Positions 18,381-26,900 of a stretch of DNA of 58,932 nt are shown one piece after another. Where the stretch lies: NCBI GenBank assembly GCA_018057925.1, contig JAGPCT010000018.1, positions 1-58,932 on the forward strand, read 5' to 3'. The DNA is from Saprospiraceae bacterium (GTDB lineage Bacteria; Bacteroidota; Bacteroidia; Chitinophagales; Saprospiraceae). Position 1 is the first letter of the stretch. Every line of letters begins with the position of its first letter. The translations under genes were made by a program, and so were the position numbers. The notes below the pieces were generated by a model that was not told where the DNA came from, searched no databases, and saw only the letters and a program-made list of their open reading frames with translations.

Positions 18381-18631
18381 CCATTTTTTATCAAAATAAA
18401 CCCGAAGGGTTGTCATTATTATAGAATAGATTCAATAGCAGAAAGCGGAACCCAGAATGGGTGAAATGATTATTCCATCTATTCGTTCCAGTTTTTTTGA
18501 GCAGATACATTTTTTCGTGGTTTGTAATAATGTCATCCCTTCGGGATTTTGAAAATATTATGCTACGTTTTCTATAAAAATATCATCCCTTAGGGATTAT
18601 GCTGTCCTAAATGTTCATCATTGTTCAATCC
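18381..18631 (-). repeat. Repeat B, copy 1 (inverted relative to the 30-31 kb copies)
   Basis: A ~250-bp non-coding element. Its reverse complement matches 30623-30875 and 31093-31346 along its whole length. Each copy contains small hairpins built on CCCGAAGGG or CCCTTCGGG (two in one direction, one in the other) and an ACCCATTCTGGGTT hairpin. It directly abuts a deleted copy of element A. The rest of the 18127-18937 gap is AT-rich, with no gene seen. Confidence 0.8.
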
Positions 18632-18721
18632 GAATTCAGCAGTAAAGGTTTTTAAAAACCGTATGGTGCTGATTATGAGGGACGTCCCGATGTAAGACTC
18701 GTAATTGTCTAATGCGGAATT
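18632..18721 (-). repeat. Element A, copy 4 (reverse orientation, internal deletion)
   Basis: GAATTCAGCAGTAAAGG ... AACCGTATGGTGCTGATTATG ... CGATGTAAGACTCGTAATT ... AATGCGGAATT is the reverse complement of element A with the central hairpin and half of the first hairpin missing. It abuts repeat B. Confidence 0.7.
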
Positions 18722-18937
18722 TGGGTTCGAGGAGATACATAATCCATAGATTCGACGAAGTCTGATGGAATAGTTTCCATTTATTATATTGGTATTAAAG
18801 GGGGAAAATAATGGAGTCATTAGGGAAATTTGTTTTACACACATATTTAGCTTAAAAACGAGGATATATCTATTTTTTTATATTTTCACACAAAGTATAT
18901 CTATCAATAGTGCAAAATTTATTTACTTTGTTGCATC

Positions 18938-20266
18938 ATGAGTAGAAGTCTCCAGTTATTAAATCCATTTTTAGAATTTATTAAAAAAGAAAAAACGGCA
19001 AGTATCCTATTGGGTCTCAATGTAATCATAGCCCTAATTATTGCCAACAGCCCTTTAGCGGAATATTACTATAAAATACTAGAAACAAATGTCGGTTTAA
19101 CGATACAAGATCAAACTTATTTAAACCATGATATTCTACACTGGATCAATGATGGATTAATGGCAATTTTCTTTTTTGTAGTTGGTTTAGAATTGAAGCG
19201 TGAAATTGTCGGTGGCGAATTATCTTCACCACGTCAGGCATTACTTCCTATAGGTGCAGCTATTGGCGGTATGATTGTCCCTGCTACAATATATGCCATA
19301 TTTAATATAGGTACTGAAACAGCACATGGCTGGGGAATCCCGATGGCGACAGATATAGCATTTGCACTTGGAGTGCTTCATTTAGCCGGAGATAGAATAC
19401 CTATGGCCGCTAAAGTATTTTTAGCAGCTTTAGCTATTGTGGATGATTTAGGCGCTGTATTGGTAATAGCCCTATTTTATACTTCTGAAATATCTGTTCA
19501 GAGTCTGTTTTTAGGCTTAGGATGTGCTGCATTGATGTATGGTTGCAATAAAATCGGAATTAGAAGTATTCTTGTTTACGCTTTATTGGGAATAGGAGGT
19601 GTGTGGCTGGCTTTTATGAGTTCTGGTGTACATCCTACTATCGCGGCTGTAATTGCTGCTTTTACCATCCCATCTGACACAATATTAAAGGAAGGAACCT
19701 TTGTTTCAAAAATAAAAAGTGCTCTTTCAAGATTTCAAGGCATTGATCCAAGTGATAATAAACCGGCATTATCAGCAGAGCAATTACAGATTATGGAACA
19801 AATCAAAGAAGATACAAATGCCGCCACTCCCCCACTTCAACGACTGGAACATGCATTACATCCCTGGGTTTCCTTATTTGTATTGCCAATTTTTGCACTT
19901 GCAAATGCCGGAGTATCCTTAAATATAGACATGGGTCACTTATTGGGTAATGGAGTTGTCCCGGGCGTATTTTTCGGTTTACTAATTGGGAAGTTAGTTG
20001 GTGTCGTGGGTACAAGTTATCTTCTCAAAGTTCTTAACCTGGCTGTAATTCCCAAAGGAGTTGATTTTATGGGAATGGTTGGATTGGGCTTTTTAGCAGC
20101 AATAGGTTTTACAATGTCCTTGTTTGTAACAACCTTAGCATTCTCTCATCCTGAGCATATAGACCAAGCTAAAATCGCAATATTCATTGCATCAATTCTG
20201 GGTGGACTGATTGGTTATCAGATTTTAAAGAATAAGTATTCCAAGTCCAAAACTGCGTTACAATAA
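18938..20266 (+). CDS. nhaA: Na+/H+ antiporter NhaA
   Basis: A 442-residue inner-membrane antiporter that exports Na+ (or Li+) in exchange for H+. It has the expected 12-helix NhaA pattern. MATDIAFALGVLHL (about 138-151) and AALAIVDDLGAVLVIALFY (about 164-182), with the Asp pair that carries ions, are intact. NDGLMAIFFFVVGLELKRE (about 69-87) is the family signature near the N-terminus. A ~50-residue charged loop (about 250-300) extends a cytoplasmic loop, as in several Bacteroidetes NhaA proteins. It ends in a convergent hairpin terminator shared with sucD. Confidence 0.96.
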   Translation: MSRSLQLLNPFLEFIKKEKTASILLGLNVIIALIIANSPLAEYYYKILETNVGLTIQDQTYLNHDILHWINDGLMAIFFFVVGLELKREIVGGELSSPRQALLPIGAAIGGMIVPATIYAIFNIGTETAHGWGIPMATDIAFALGVLHLAGDRIPMAAKVFLAALAIVDDLGAVLVIALFYTSEISVQSLFLGLGCAALMYGCNKIGIRSILVYALLGIGGVWLAFMSSGVHPTIAAVIAAFTIPSDTILKEGTFVSKIKSALSRFQGIDPSDNKPALSAEQLQIMEQIKEDTNAATPPLQRLEHALHPWVSLFVLPIFALANAGVSLNIDMGHLLGNGVVPGVFFGLLIGKLVGVVGTSYLLKVLNLAVIPKGVDFMGMVGLGFLAAIGFTMSLFVTTLAFSHPEHIDQAKIAIFIASILGGLIGYQILKNKYSKSKTALQ

Positions 20267-20284
20267 CCTCAGAATTATTCATTC

Positions 20285-20323
20285 AACCCTAATTCCGCAT
20301 TACACAAATGCGGAATTAGGGTT
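20285..20323. terminator. Bidirectional hairpin between nhaA and sucD, made of an element A arm
   Basis: A perfect 16-bp stem: AACCCTAATTCCGCAT (20285-20300) pairs with ATGCGGAATTAGGGTT (20308-20323), with a 7-base loop. The core ATTCCGCATTAnACAAATGCGGAAT is the first hairpin of element A. It lies between two convergent stop codons, so it can serve both strands. Confidence 0.7.
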
Positions 20324-20339
20324 AAAAGTCAAATCGGTA

Positions 20340-21215
20340 TTATTTATTCCCAATAACTTCTGCCATTGTCTTTCCGATATCTGCCGGAGAAACAACGACG
20401 TGAATACCACATTCACCCATGATTTTCATTTTTGCTTCAGCTGTATCCTCAGCACCACCAACGATGGCTCCGGCATGTCCCATCTTACGACCCTTAGGCG
20501 CTGTTTGTCCGGCAATAAAGCCAACTACCGGCTTATTTCCATGCTCTTTATACCACTTCGCTGCCTCTGCTTCAAGATTCCCGCCAATTTCTCCAATCAT
20601 TACAATTCCATCCGTTTCAGGATCATTCATAAACAATTCAAGTGCTTCTCGTGTAGTTGTACCGATTATAGGGTCTCCGCCAATACCTATAGCAGTTGAT
20701 ATACCCAAACCGGCTTTTACAACCTGATCAGCAGCTTCATACGTAAGTGTCCCTGACTTTGATACAATCCCAATTCTACCTTTCTTAAAAACAAAACCGG
20801 GCATTATGCCTACCTTAGCTTCATCCGGTGTAATAACACCCGGACAATTTGGACCGATGAGCCTTACATTCTTATCTTTAATATATTCCTTTACTCGCAC
20901 CATGTCTTGAATCGGAATACCTTCTGTGATGCAAACAATATTGCGTATTCCCGCTTCTGCTGCCTCCTGGATCGCATCTGCCGCAAAAGCCGGCGGTACG
21001 AAAATAATGGAAGTATCAGCTCCTGTTTTAACGACTGCATCATCTACCGTATTAAAAACCGGCTTATCCAGATGCATTTCCCCACCCTTCCCGGGAGTAA
21101 CTCCACCAACAACCGGTGTACCGTATGCTATCATTTGTTCTGCGTGAAAAGTTCCTTCCTTTCCGGTGAAACCCTGAACGATGATTTTTGAATTCTTATT
21201 TACAATTACAGACAT
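20340..21215 (-). CDS. sucD: Succinyl-CoA ligase (ADP/GDP-forming) subunit alpha
   Basis: A 291-residue cytoplasmic TCA-cycle enzyme subunit that couples succinyl-CoA cleavage to nucleoside triphosphate formation. The CoA-binding Rossmann domain begins [29 protein letters not shown] and [14 protein letters not shown] are family blocks. The active-site histidine that is phosphorylated lies in [11 protein letters not shown] (about 254-264). Length is normal. The beta subunit gene sucC is not next to it, as is usual in Bacteroidetes. Neighbouring divIC/ftsB-like gene lies upstream on the same strand. Confidence 0.96.
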   Translation of the reverse strand: MSVIVNKNSKIIVQGFTGKEGTFHAEQMIAYGTPVVGGVTPGKGGEMHLDKPVFNTVDDAVVKTGADTSIIFVPPAFAADAIQEAAEAGIRNIVCITEGIPIQDMVRVKEYIKDKNVRLIGPNCPGVITPDEAKVGIMPGFVFKKGRIGIVSKSGTLTYEAADQVVKAGLGISTAIGIGGDPIIGTTTREALELFMNDPETDGIVMIGEIGGNLEAEAAKWYKEHGNKPVVGFIAGQTAPKGRKMGHAGAIVGGAEDTAEAKMKIMGECGIHVVVSPADIGKTMAEVIGNK

Positions 21216-21310
21216 GAATAAAATAATTAATTAATGTAAAATGGTCAAAAAATAAATTGAAAAATTAAATAAAAATTAAAAAAAAATTAAATCAATCGTT
21301 CAACTTACTC

Positions 21311-21625
21311 TTATTCGACTGCAATGATAAACAAATCCTCATCATTTTTTGTCATTAAATACGTTTCACGACCAAATTTCTCAATATCATTCTGAATATT
21401 TTTGTTTTGACTTTGAGTCCGAGTAATATCTTTTATCAAGCCTTTCTGTTCTTTTTCGTATTGATATATAGACCGCTGCAATTGCCATTGAGATATCCAT
21501 CTGTTCTTATCGAAAAATGCCATCCATATAAATACCACCATAAATGTAATTATATATTTACGATTTGGCCCTTGTGGCAATTTCTCTTTAACAAAAGTAA
21601 GGGAAGATGTAAACCATTTTAACAT
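21311..21625 (-). CDS. FtsB/DivIC-type septum formation initiator
   Basis: A 104-residue bitopic membrane protein with one transmembrane helix (about 22-38, KYIITFMVVFIWMAFFD) and a coiled coil (about 45-85, with repeated Q, K, E and N). The C-terminal block ETYLMTKNDEDLFIIAVE is typical of Bacteroidetes septum formation initiators, where the family reads ReKYlmKkpnEDiFvie. Part of the FtsBLQ-like divisome subcomplex. A TAACTTTG box lies 20 bp upstream. Confidence 0.88.
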   Translation of the reverse strand: MLKWFTSSLTFVKEKLPQGPNRKYIITFMVVFIWMAFFDKNRWISQWQLQRSIYQYEKEQKGLIKDITRTQSQNKNIQNDIEKFGRETYLMTKNDEDLFIIAVE

Positions 21626-21644
21626 ATTAATAAATTTTATAATA

Positions 21645-21652
21645 CAAAGTTA
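21645..21652 (-). promoter_or_regulatory. Bacteroidetes -7 box for the septum formation initiator gene
   Basis: TAACTTTG on the minus strand, 20 bp upstream of the ATG at 21625. No -33 TTG at the right distance. Confidence 0.5.
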
Positions 21653-21829
21653 TTTAAAATTCAATAAACTATTTATATTATTTTATTTTAATATGTAAAT
21701 TTTTATTTGTAAATATATAATTTGCTGAATTTCAACAATATTTATATTTTAGATTTTATAAACTTTGATAATCAAGTAGTTATATTTATCAATTTTATTT
21801 AATTTATAAATAAGATTACGCTCAATTAA

Positions 21830-21947
21830 AATGGAGAATGGAAAATTGAAAATTGAAAATGAAGAATTGAAAATAAAAATAATTATCAATTCTCAATTCT
21901 CAATTATCAATTAAATAAATTGGAGAATGGAGAATTGAAAATTGAAA
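21830..21947. repeat. Low-complexity GAATTGAAAATTG / CAATTCTCAATT inverted repeat
   Basis: Runs of GGAGAATGG, AATTGAAAATTG and their complement (CAATTCTCAATTCTCAATT) form an imperfect inverted repeat. This simple-sequence type is scattered in many Bacteroidetes genomes. It overlaps the 5' end of an over-long engB reading frame. The remainder of 21626-22081 is AT-rich without a gene. Confidence 0.6.
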
Positions 21948-22052
21948 GAAATAAATTATTTAATCATAAAAAGTTATCCACATTTAAATTACTGATTAGA
22001 AAAAGTTGTCAACTAAAATCATGGAACTTCAAAAAACAGTTTTTCATTTTAC

Positions 22053-22060
22053 TATCTTTG
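22053..22060 (+). promoter_or_regulatory. Bacteroidetes -7 box that decides the engB start
   Basis: TATCTTTG matches TAnnTTTG exactly and lies inside the longest engB reading frame, 22 bp upstream of an in-frame TTG. If used, only starts downstream of it can be translated from this transcript. Confidence 0.55.
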
Positions 22061-22081
22061 CAAAATATTAATCGGAATCAA

Positions 22082-22690
22082 TTGGCGGATCAACTAAATA
22101 TTTCTTTTCTGGGTAGCTTTTCCAATTACAAAGCTTGCCCTGAAACCAAACTTCCTGAATATGCATTTATTGGGCGTTCTAATGTGGGGAAATCTTCTCT
22201 TGTCAATATGCTTTCCGGCAAGACCCACATTGCCAAAGTGTCAAATACACCGGGCAAAACACAGTTAATTAACATTTTTCAGATTGCTAATCAATGGAAT
22301 TTAACGGATCTTCCCGGATACGGCTATGCCCGTTCATCAAAAACTAACAGGGCATCATGGAATAAAATGGTAGCAGATTATCTCAAGTCACGAGAAAACT
22401 TAGTGCTGCTTTTTATTTTACTTGACAGTCGGCTTCCCGCTCAAAAAATCGACTTAGAGTTTATGGAGTTTTGTGGTAAAAACCAGATTCCTTTTGCCAT
22501 CATATATACGAAAAGCGACAAATCTTCCTCTAACCAATTAAACAAACAAATCGCTGAAATTCAAAAGGCTATATTAGAACACTGGAGTTCACTACCGGCT
22601 CAATTTGTGTCTTCGAGTCAAAATAAAACCGGTAGAAAAGAAATTCTGGAATATATTTACTCCATCAATGAGCAATTCGAATCAAGATAA
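22082..22690 (+). CDS. engB: Ribosome biogenesis GTPase EngB/YsxC (TTG start proposed)
   Basis: A GTPase needed for 50S subunit assembly. G1 GRSNVGKSS, the G2-region threonine in PGKTQ, G3 DLPGYGYA, G4 TKSD and a G5-like SSS are all present. The frame is open far upstream (to an ATG at 21920), but that extension reads through AT-rich simple repeats and would add 54 residues. EngB normally has about 15-25 residues before the P-loop. TTG at 22082 gives a 202-residue protein of normal length, starting ADQLNISFLGSF after the initiator, just downstream of a TATCTTTG promoter box. ATT at 22067 is another possibility. Its end overlaps the next gene by 23 bp. Confidence 0.9.
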   Translation: MADQLNISFLGSFSNYKACPETKLPEYAFIGRSNVGKSSLVNMLSGKTHIAKVSNTPGKTQLINIFQIANQWNLTDLPGYGYARSSKTNRASWNKMVADYLKSRENLVLLFILLDSRLPAQKIDLEFMEFCGKNQIPFAIIYTKSDKSSSNQLNKQIAEIQKAILEHWSSLPAQFVSSSQNKTGRKEILEYIYSINEQFESR

Positions 22691-24407
22691 TAACGCATTT
22701 CCTATAATCACAAAGGAAAAAGATATCATTTATCCTCCACTTATCGAGGATATTAAGGATTGGCCTATCCATAAACTGACGGAGAACAGGTCTGCCTTTG
22801 TTAAGCTGTTAGAAAAGTATTCCTACGATACGCTCAAACGAAAATCCACCTCTTTTATTAAAGAATTGATTCAAAAGACCATATTTCAAGAAAAAACCAG
22901 AATAAAAATGGAACCATGGCGCATTGATCCGCCCAATGACCGGATTTTCTGGAATAGAGTTAGGAAAAAAATCAATGAAACTGATATAGATACCTCTGAG
23001 CAAAAGGAAAAAAATATCGATGAAAGTCTGAAATTAATTATTCATAGATATGCTGAGGAAATTGTCGGTTCTTTTAATATAAGAACTTATAAATTAATAC
23101 GTAAAATATTAACAATCCTTTTCAAGCGTTTATTAAATAAAGGTATAAAAGTCTCCACATCCAATGTTGCCGATAAGGTTTTGCTGGACAAATTAAATAT
23201 ATATGGACCCATCGAGAAGATCCGAACTTTAGCCACTAAAGGCACCATAGTGATCTTACCTACGCATTCCAGTAATTTAGACTCTGTGCTTATTGGCTAT
23301 ACCATGGATTATAAACTTGGCATCCCGGGACCTGCTTATGGAGCAGGATTAAATTTATACAACTATGGCCCGGCGGCATATTTCATGAATCGACTTGGTG
23401 CATATCGAGTGGATCGTAGAAAGAAAAGTGTCATTTACTTAACAACACTTGCCGGCATGTCGAAATTGGCCATACAGAATGGAACACATTCTTTATTTTT
23501 TCCGGGTGGCACACGTTCAAGGTCTGGGACACTGGAAGACAAGTTAAAATTAGGACTCCTCAATTCCGTCATTGAATCACAGAGAGCCATATATGAAGAG
23601 GGTCGCGACGAAAAAGTTTATGTTGTGCCATTGGTATTATCTTATCACTTTGTATTGGAAGCCAAAAACTTAATTGAGGACTTTCTCAAAAAGACAGGAA
23701 AAGAGCGATACGTTAAATCAAGAAATGAATTCACATCATTCCGAAGTTGGACAAAATTTCTATATCAATTTATATCTAAAAGCAGTACCATCACACTTTC
23801 TTTTGGAGAGCCTTTAGATTGTTTTGGAAATTTTTTAAATGATGAGGGAGAAAGCATTGACCATAAAGGTAGGATTATCGACACAAAGGATTATTTTTAT
23901 ATTGAAGGTCAACTTACAGCCAATCACCAGAGGGAGTCTGAATACACTAAAAACTTAGGAAATATTATTGCGCAAAGGTACAAAGCAGAAAATATTATTT
24001 TGAGCAGCCACTTAGTATCTTATGTTGCCTTCCAATCTCTCAAAAGGGCTAATCCGAAAATGGACTTATACAGTTTATTATCTTTGCCGGAGGATGAGTT
24101 TTTCTATTCCAGAGAGAATTTTGTACAGCAAACAGCCATGGTTATTGAGTTTTTAAAAACTAAGGCTTCGCTCGGTCAACTTAAATTGCCTGAGATATTT
24201 GAAAAAGATACCATAGAGATCGTACTGAACGGAATAGAACAAATTGGAACTTTTCATTCAAATAGACCCATTACAATACATAAAAAAGGAGATTTCTATA
24301 GTCAGGATTTCCGTTTACTATATTTTTACAATAATCGCTTAGAATCGTATGCCTTCGACTCAGAAATAGAATGGATGGAGTCTCAGGTCGTATATCAAAT
24401 AGATTAA
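22668..24407 (+). CDS. Glycerophosphate/1-acylglycerol-phosphate acyltransferase-like protein (PlsB/PlsC family)
   Basis: A ~579-residue protein from the ATG at 22668 (MSNSNQDN), which overlaps engB by 23 bp; an upstream in-frame ATG at 22605 would overlap more. The acyltransferase motifs are THSSNLDS (near 199-206, the HxxxxD catalytic pair), GAYRVDRRKKS (block II) and FFPGGTRSRSG (near 278-288, substrate phosphate binding), followed by VPLVLSYHFVLEA. The large size and helical N- and C-terminal parts are closer to PlsB-type glycerol-3-phosphate acyltransferases than to the ~240-residue PlsC. Expected on the inner-membrane surface in phospholipid synthesis. Which acyl acceptor it uses is not clear. 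Confidence 0.82.
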   Translation: MSNSNQDNNAFPIITKEKDIIYPPLIEDIKDWPIHKLTENRSAFVKLLEKYSYDTLKRKSTSFIKELIQKTIFQEKTRIKMEPWRIDPPNDRIFWNRVRKKINETDIDTSEQKEKNIDESLKLIIHRYAEEIVGSFNIRTYKLIRKILTILFKRLLNKGIKVSTSNVADKVLLDKLNIYGPIEKIRTLATKGTIVILPTHSSNLDSVLIGYTMDYKLGIPGPAYGAGLNLYNYGPAAYFMNRLGAYRVDRRKKSVIYLTTLAGMSKLAIQNGTHSLFFPGGTRSRSGTLEDKLKLGLLNSVIESQRAIYEEGRDEKVYVVPLVLSYHFVLEAKNLIEDFLKKTGKERYVKSRNEFTSFRSWTKFLYQFISKSSTITLSFGEPLDCFGNFLNDEGESIDHKGRIIDTKDYFYIEGQLTANHQRESEYTKNLGNIIAQRYKAENIILSSHLVSYVAFQSLKRANPKMDLYSLLSLPEDEFFYSRENFVQQTAMVIEFLKTKASLGQLKLPEIFEKDTIEIVLNGIEQIGTFHSNRPITIHKKGDFYSQDFRLLYFYNNRLESYAFDSEIEWMESQVVYQID

Positions 24408-24950
24408 ATGCATTATATATTATTTGACCTGGAAGCCACATGTTGGTTAGGTCGACCACCGGTAGGAAATAACGAAATTATAGAAATAGGAGCATATAAA
24501 GTAGATGGCTTTGGAGAATCTAAAGACCATTTTAATCAATATATTAAACCTATATCAAATCCGACACTTTCCGGATTTTGTAAAAAACTAACAGGTATTC
24601 AACAACACAATGTTGATACAGCGTATAAATTTGACAGGGTCATCGAAGATTTCCTTCATTGGGTAGATATCGAAAATGAGGAATTTTATTTGATTTCTTG
24701 GGGAGAAAATGACAGGCAACTTCTTTATCAGGATTGCATTTTACACGATATTCCTACTTATTGGCTTAAAAATTGGGTAAATTTAAAGCCTGCCTATCAA
24801 GTATTGTCCGGGATGCAAAAACAACTCGGATTAAAAAAAGCACTTGAACGCGAAACCATCGATTTTGAAGGAAAACAGCATAGAGCGATTACAGATGCTT
24901 ATAATTTAACTAAACTTTTTGTCAAACATTTTGATGATTGGGAACTTTAA
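24408..24950 (+). CDS. 3'-5' exonuclease, DEDDh family (KapD/Eri1-like)
   Basis: A 180-residue nuclease whose ATG directly follows the TAA of the acyltransferase gene. ExoI motif: ILFDLEATCW (D7, E9). ExoII: ISWGENDRQLL (Asp near 106). ExoIII: HRAITDAYNLTKLF (His near 160, Asp near 165). These give the DEDDh two-metal active site. KLTGIQQHNVD matches the Eri1/KapD subgroup. It probably trims RNA or single-stranded DNA. It is the third gene of the engB-acyltransferase-exonuclease cluster. Confidence 0.87.
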   Translation: MHYILFDLEATCWLGRPPVGNNEIIEIGAYKVDGFGESKDHFNQYIKPISNPTLSGFCKKLTGIQQHNVDTAYKFDRVIEDFLHWVDIENEEFYLISWGENDRQLLYQDCILHDIPTYWLKNWVNLKPAYQVLSGMQKQLGLKKALERETIDFEGKQHRAITDAYNLTKLFVKHFDDWEL

Positions 24951-25027
24951 TATCTCTAATTTGTTTATTTGACTTTACATTTAGGATACAATTTAAATTG
25001 ATCAATAAATATTATTAAAATAAAAAT

Positions 25028-25699
25028 ATGAAAAAATTAAGTTTAATTTTATGTTTCTTGTTTATTGGACTTGCAGGAGCATATAGTCAATATGTAAAAT
25101 TTGGAGTATCTTCTGCTAAAGCCGACAATGCAGAAATGCAACAACAAATAGATGCATCATTTAAGTCTATGAAAATGGAAACTTATGCAACTCCTGACAA
25201 AGTGCGAACAAATATTAATATGATGGGCGGCATGGTTATGATGTCCACTTTTTCTTATCCAGATAAAGAAGATTTTATCATGTATATGGATTTGATGGGT
25301 TCAAAAACCAAAGTAGTCCCTACTGCGGAAGAGATAAAAAAAATCACTGAAGATGCCAACAAAAAAAGTGTTGACTACAAAATAACAAAAGTACCCGGTG
25401 CAACAAAGACCATTCTTGGTTTTCAATGCCAAAAATACGATGTTAGCTCACCCGACATACAAATGTCAACTTATCTAACTTCGGAAATTAAAATTAAAGC
25501 CAATAAAATCCAAGGCATGGAAGGCCTCAAATTGGATGGCTACCCATTGGAATATTCTATCAGTACAAATGGTACCACGATAACTTTCACCGCTGAGAAG
25601 TTTGAAAAAACATTCGATGCTTCTAAATTAAATCCACCTTCCGGCAATTACAAAGAAGTCAACTTTACAGACTTCCAAAAACAAATGCCGGGCATGTAA
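25028..25699 (+). CDS. DUF4412 domain-containing secreted protein
   Basis: A 223-residue exported protein. The signal peptide (1-20) ends AYSQ. The body is beta-rich, with YYxxP-like spacing and methionine-rich MMGGMVMMSTFSY (about 65-77). VTKVPGATKTILGFQCQKYDV matches the core of DUF4412, where a cysteine follows GF. Likely periplasmic; function unknown. It is followed by an element A copy and then an intrinsic terminator. Confidence 0.85.
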   Translation: MKKLSLILCFLFIGLAGAYSQYVKFGVSSAKADNAEMQQQIDASFKSMKMETYATPDKVRTNINMMGGMVMMSTFSYPDKEDFIMYMDLMGSKTKVVPTAEEIKKITEDANKKSVDYKITKVPGATKTILGFQCQKYDVSSPDIQMSTYLTSEIKIKANKIQGMEGLKLDGYPLEYSISTNGTTITFTAEKFEKTFDASKLNPPSGNYKEVNFTDFQKQMPGM

Positions 25700-25708
25700 T
25701 TAAACCCA

Positions 25709-25848
25709 AATTCCGCATTAGACAAATGCGGAATCGATTTACGACTCGTAATCAATGGTTTACAGAAATCATTGAAACGATTCGTACATCGGGATTAACC
25801 CTCATAATCAGCACTATAAGGTTTTTCAAAACCTTTACTGCTGAATTC
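25709..25848 (+). repeat. Element A, copy 1 (near-complete, 140 bp)
   Basis: Begins AATTCCGCATTAGAC and ends TGCTGAATTC; the ends form short terminal inverted repeats (AATTCCGCA / TGCTGAATT, 8 of 9). Three hairpins can form: ATTCCGCAT with ATGCGGAAT, CAATGGTTT with AAATCATTG (one mismatch), and AGCACTATAAGG with CCTTTACTGCT. It lies between the DUF4412 stop and its terminator. Confidence 0.85.
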
Positions 25849-25870
25849 ATGTTAAAAAGATAGAAACAAG

Positions 25871-25897
25871 AAAGCGCTCCAATGGGGCGCTTTTTTT
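25871..25897 (+). terminator. Intrinsic terminator downstream of the DUF4412 gene
   Basis: AAAGCGCTCC and GGGGCGCTTT flank an AAT loop, with a G-T pair in the stem, followed directly by a run of T (TTTTTTT). Strong rho-independent form on the plus strand. Confidence 0.85.
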
Positions 25898-25957
25898 ATC
25901 TATAATTCCGATAAAGGCGAATTCAGTATTTTTTATGCCGCATTCGTCTTATACCCA

Positions 25958-26053
25958 AATTCCCCATTAGGCAAATACTGAAACAATTTGTACATCAGGA
26001 TGTCCCTTATAATTAGCACTCTTCGGTTTTCAAAAACCTCGGATACAGAATTC
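25958..26053 (+). repeat. Element A, copy 8 (decayed, middle deleted)
   Basis: AATTCCCCATTAGGCAAATACTG ... ATTTGTACATCAGGATG ... ATAATTAGCACTCTTCGG ... ACAGAATTCG follows the order of element A without the central hairpin. It lies in the 25898-26128 gap, between the DUF4412 terminator and the histidine phosphatase gene. No gene in that gap. Confidence 0.6.
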
Positions 26054-26128
26054 GTGTTTAAAAGGAATTGGGATTTATTTCAAAAAAGTTGGGTATATTA
26101 GCCAATTAATTATAAAAATTATACGAGA

Positions 26129-26755
26129 TTGAAAAAGACCGTTTGGATAATTCGACATGGAGAGACTGAACTAAATGCTTTGAATATTGTGCAAGGTCAA
26201 GGTATTAATGCCCCCCTGAATAACACAGGACATGATCAAGCACTTCAATTCTGGCAATATTATCATGAAATACCATTCGACTTGGTATTATATTCCAATT
26301 TACTTCGCTCTCAACAAACAGTCAACTCCTTTCTGACCAAAGGTGTTCAAGCTGCACAATTGGATGATCTGAAAGAAATAAATTGGGGCGTAAATGAAGG
26401 ACAAGCGTCGTCGCCTATCGTAATGCAAAGATTCCAAGATGTTCAGAATGCTTGGCAAAATGGCGACTTTGATGCGCGTATAGAAGGTGGAGAATCAGCC
26501 AATGAGATGGCTCTGAGAGCAAGAAATTGTATCAATTACTTAAAGGAGATAAAAAGAAATCAAATATTGGTATGCTCTCATGGTAGAACAATAAGAGCAC
26601 TTGTATGTTTAATGCATTACGAATCATTGGAAAAAATGGAAGAATATCATCATGCAAACCTTGGCTTATATAAATTTGAATTAGAACATAATAAATGGAA
26701 TTGTATCTTAAAAAATGATACCAAGCATCTAATGAAGTCTTTACAAATGAATTAA
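26129..26755 (+). CDS. Histidine phosphatase family protein (phosphoglycerate mutase-like)
   Basis: A 208-residue cytoplasmic enzyme starting at TTG (26129). RHGETELN (residues 9-16) holds the catalytic histidine. YSNLLRSQQTV supplies the arginine, and LVCSHGRTIRAL (about 149-160) the second histidine. KEINWGVNEGQ is the region after the conserved Glu loop. The family covers phosphoglycerate mutases, alpha-ribazole phosphatases and broad phosphatases, and the substrate cannot be assigned. It stands alone. Confidence 0.87.
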   Translation: MKKTVWIIRHGETELNALNIVQGQGINAPLNNTGHDQALQFWQYYHEIPFDLVLYSNLLRSQQTVNSFLTKGVQAAQLDDLKEINWGVNEGQASSPIVMQRFQDVQNAWQNGDFDARIEGGESANEMALRARNCINYLKEIKRNQILVCSHGRTIRALVCLMHYESLEKMEEYHHANLGLYKFELEHNKWNCILKNDTKHLMKSLQMN

Positions 26756-26900
26756 AGCTGATTATTGTAATTTTACCAATTATTTACATTTATAGGTATT
26801 CGAAAAAAACCATTTATGCTAAATATAATTGTAAAATCAGGAAAAACCAACCAGTTCCATCACCATTTATTTTTATAGAACAATTTAATCATTTTTACAA

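Noticed and set aside
18590-18844. A minus-strand frame of 84 codons
   Set aside because: It is made mostly of element A and repeat B sequence; no similarity or initiation signal.
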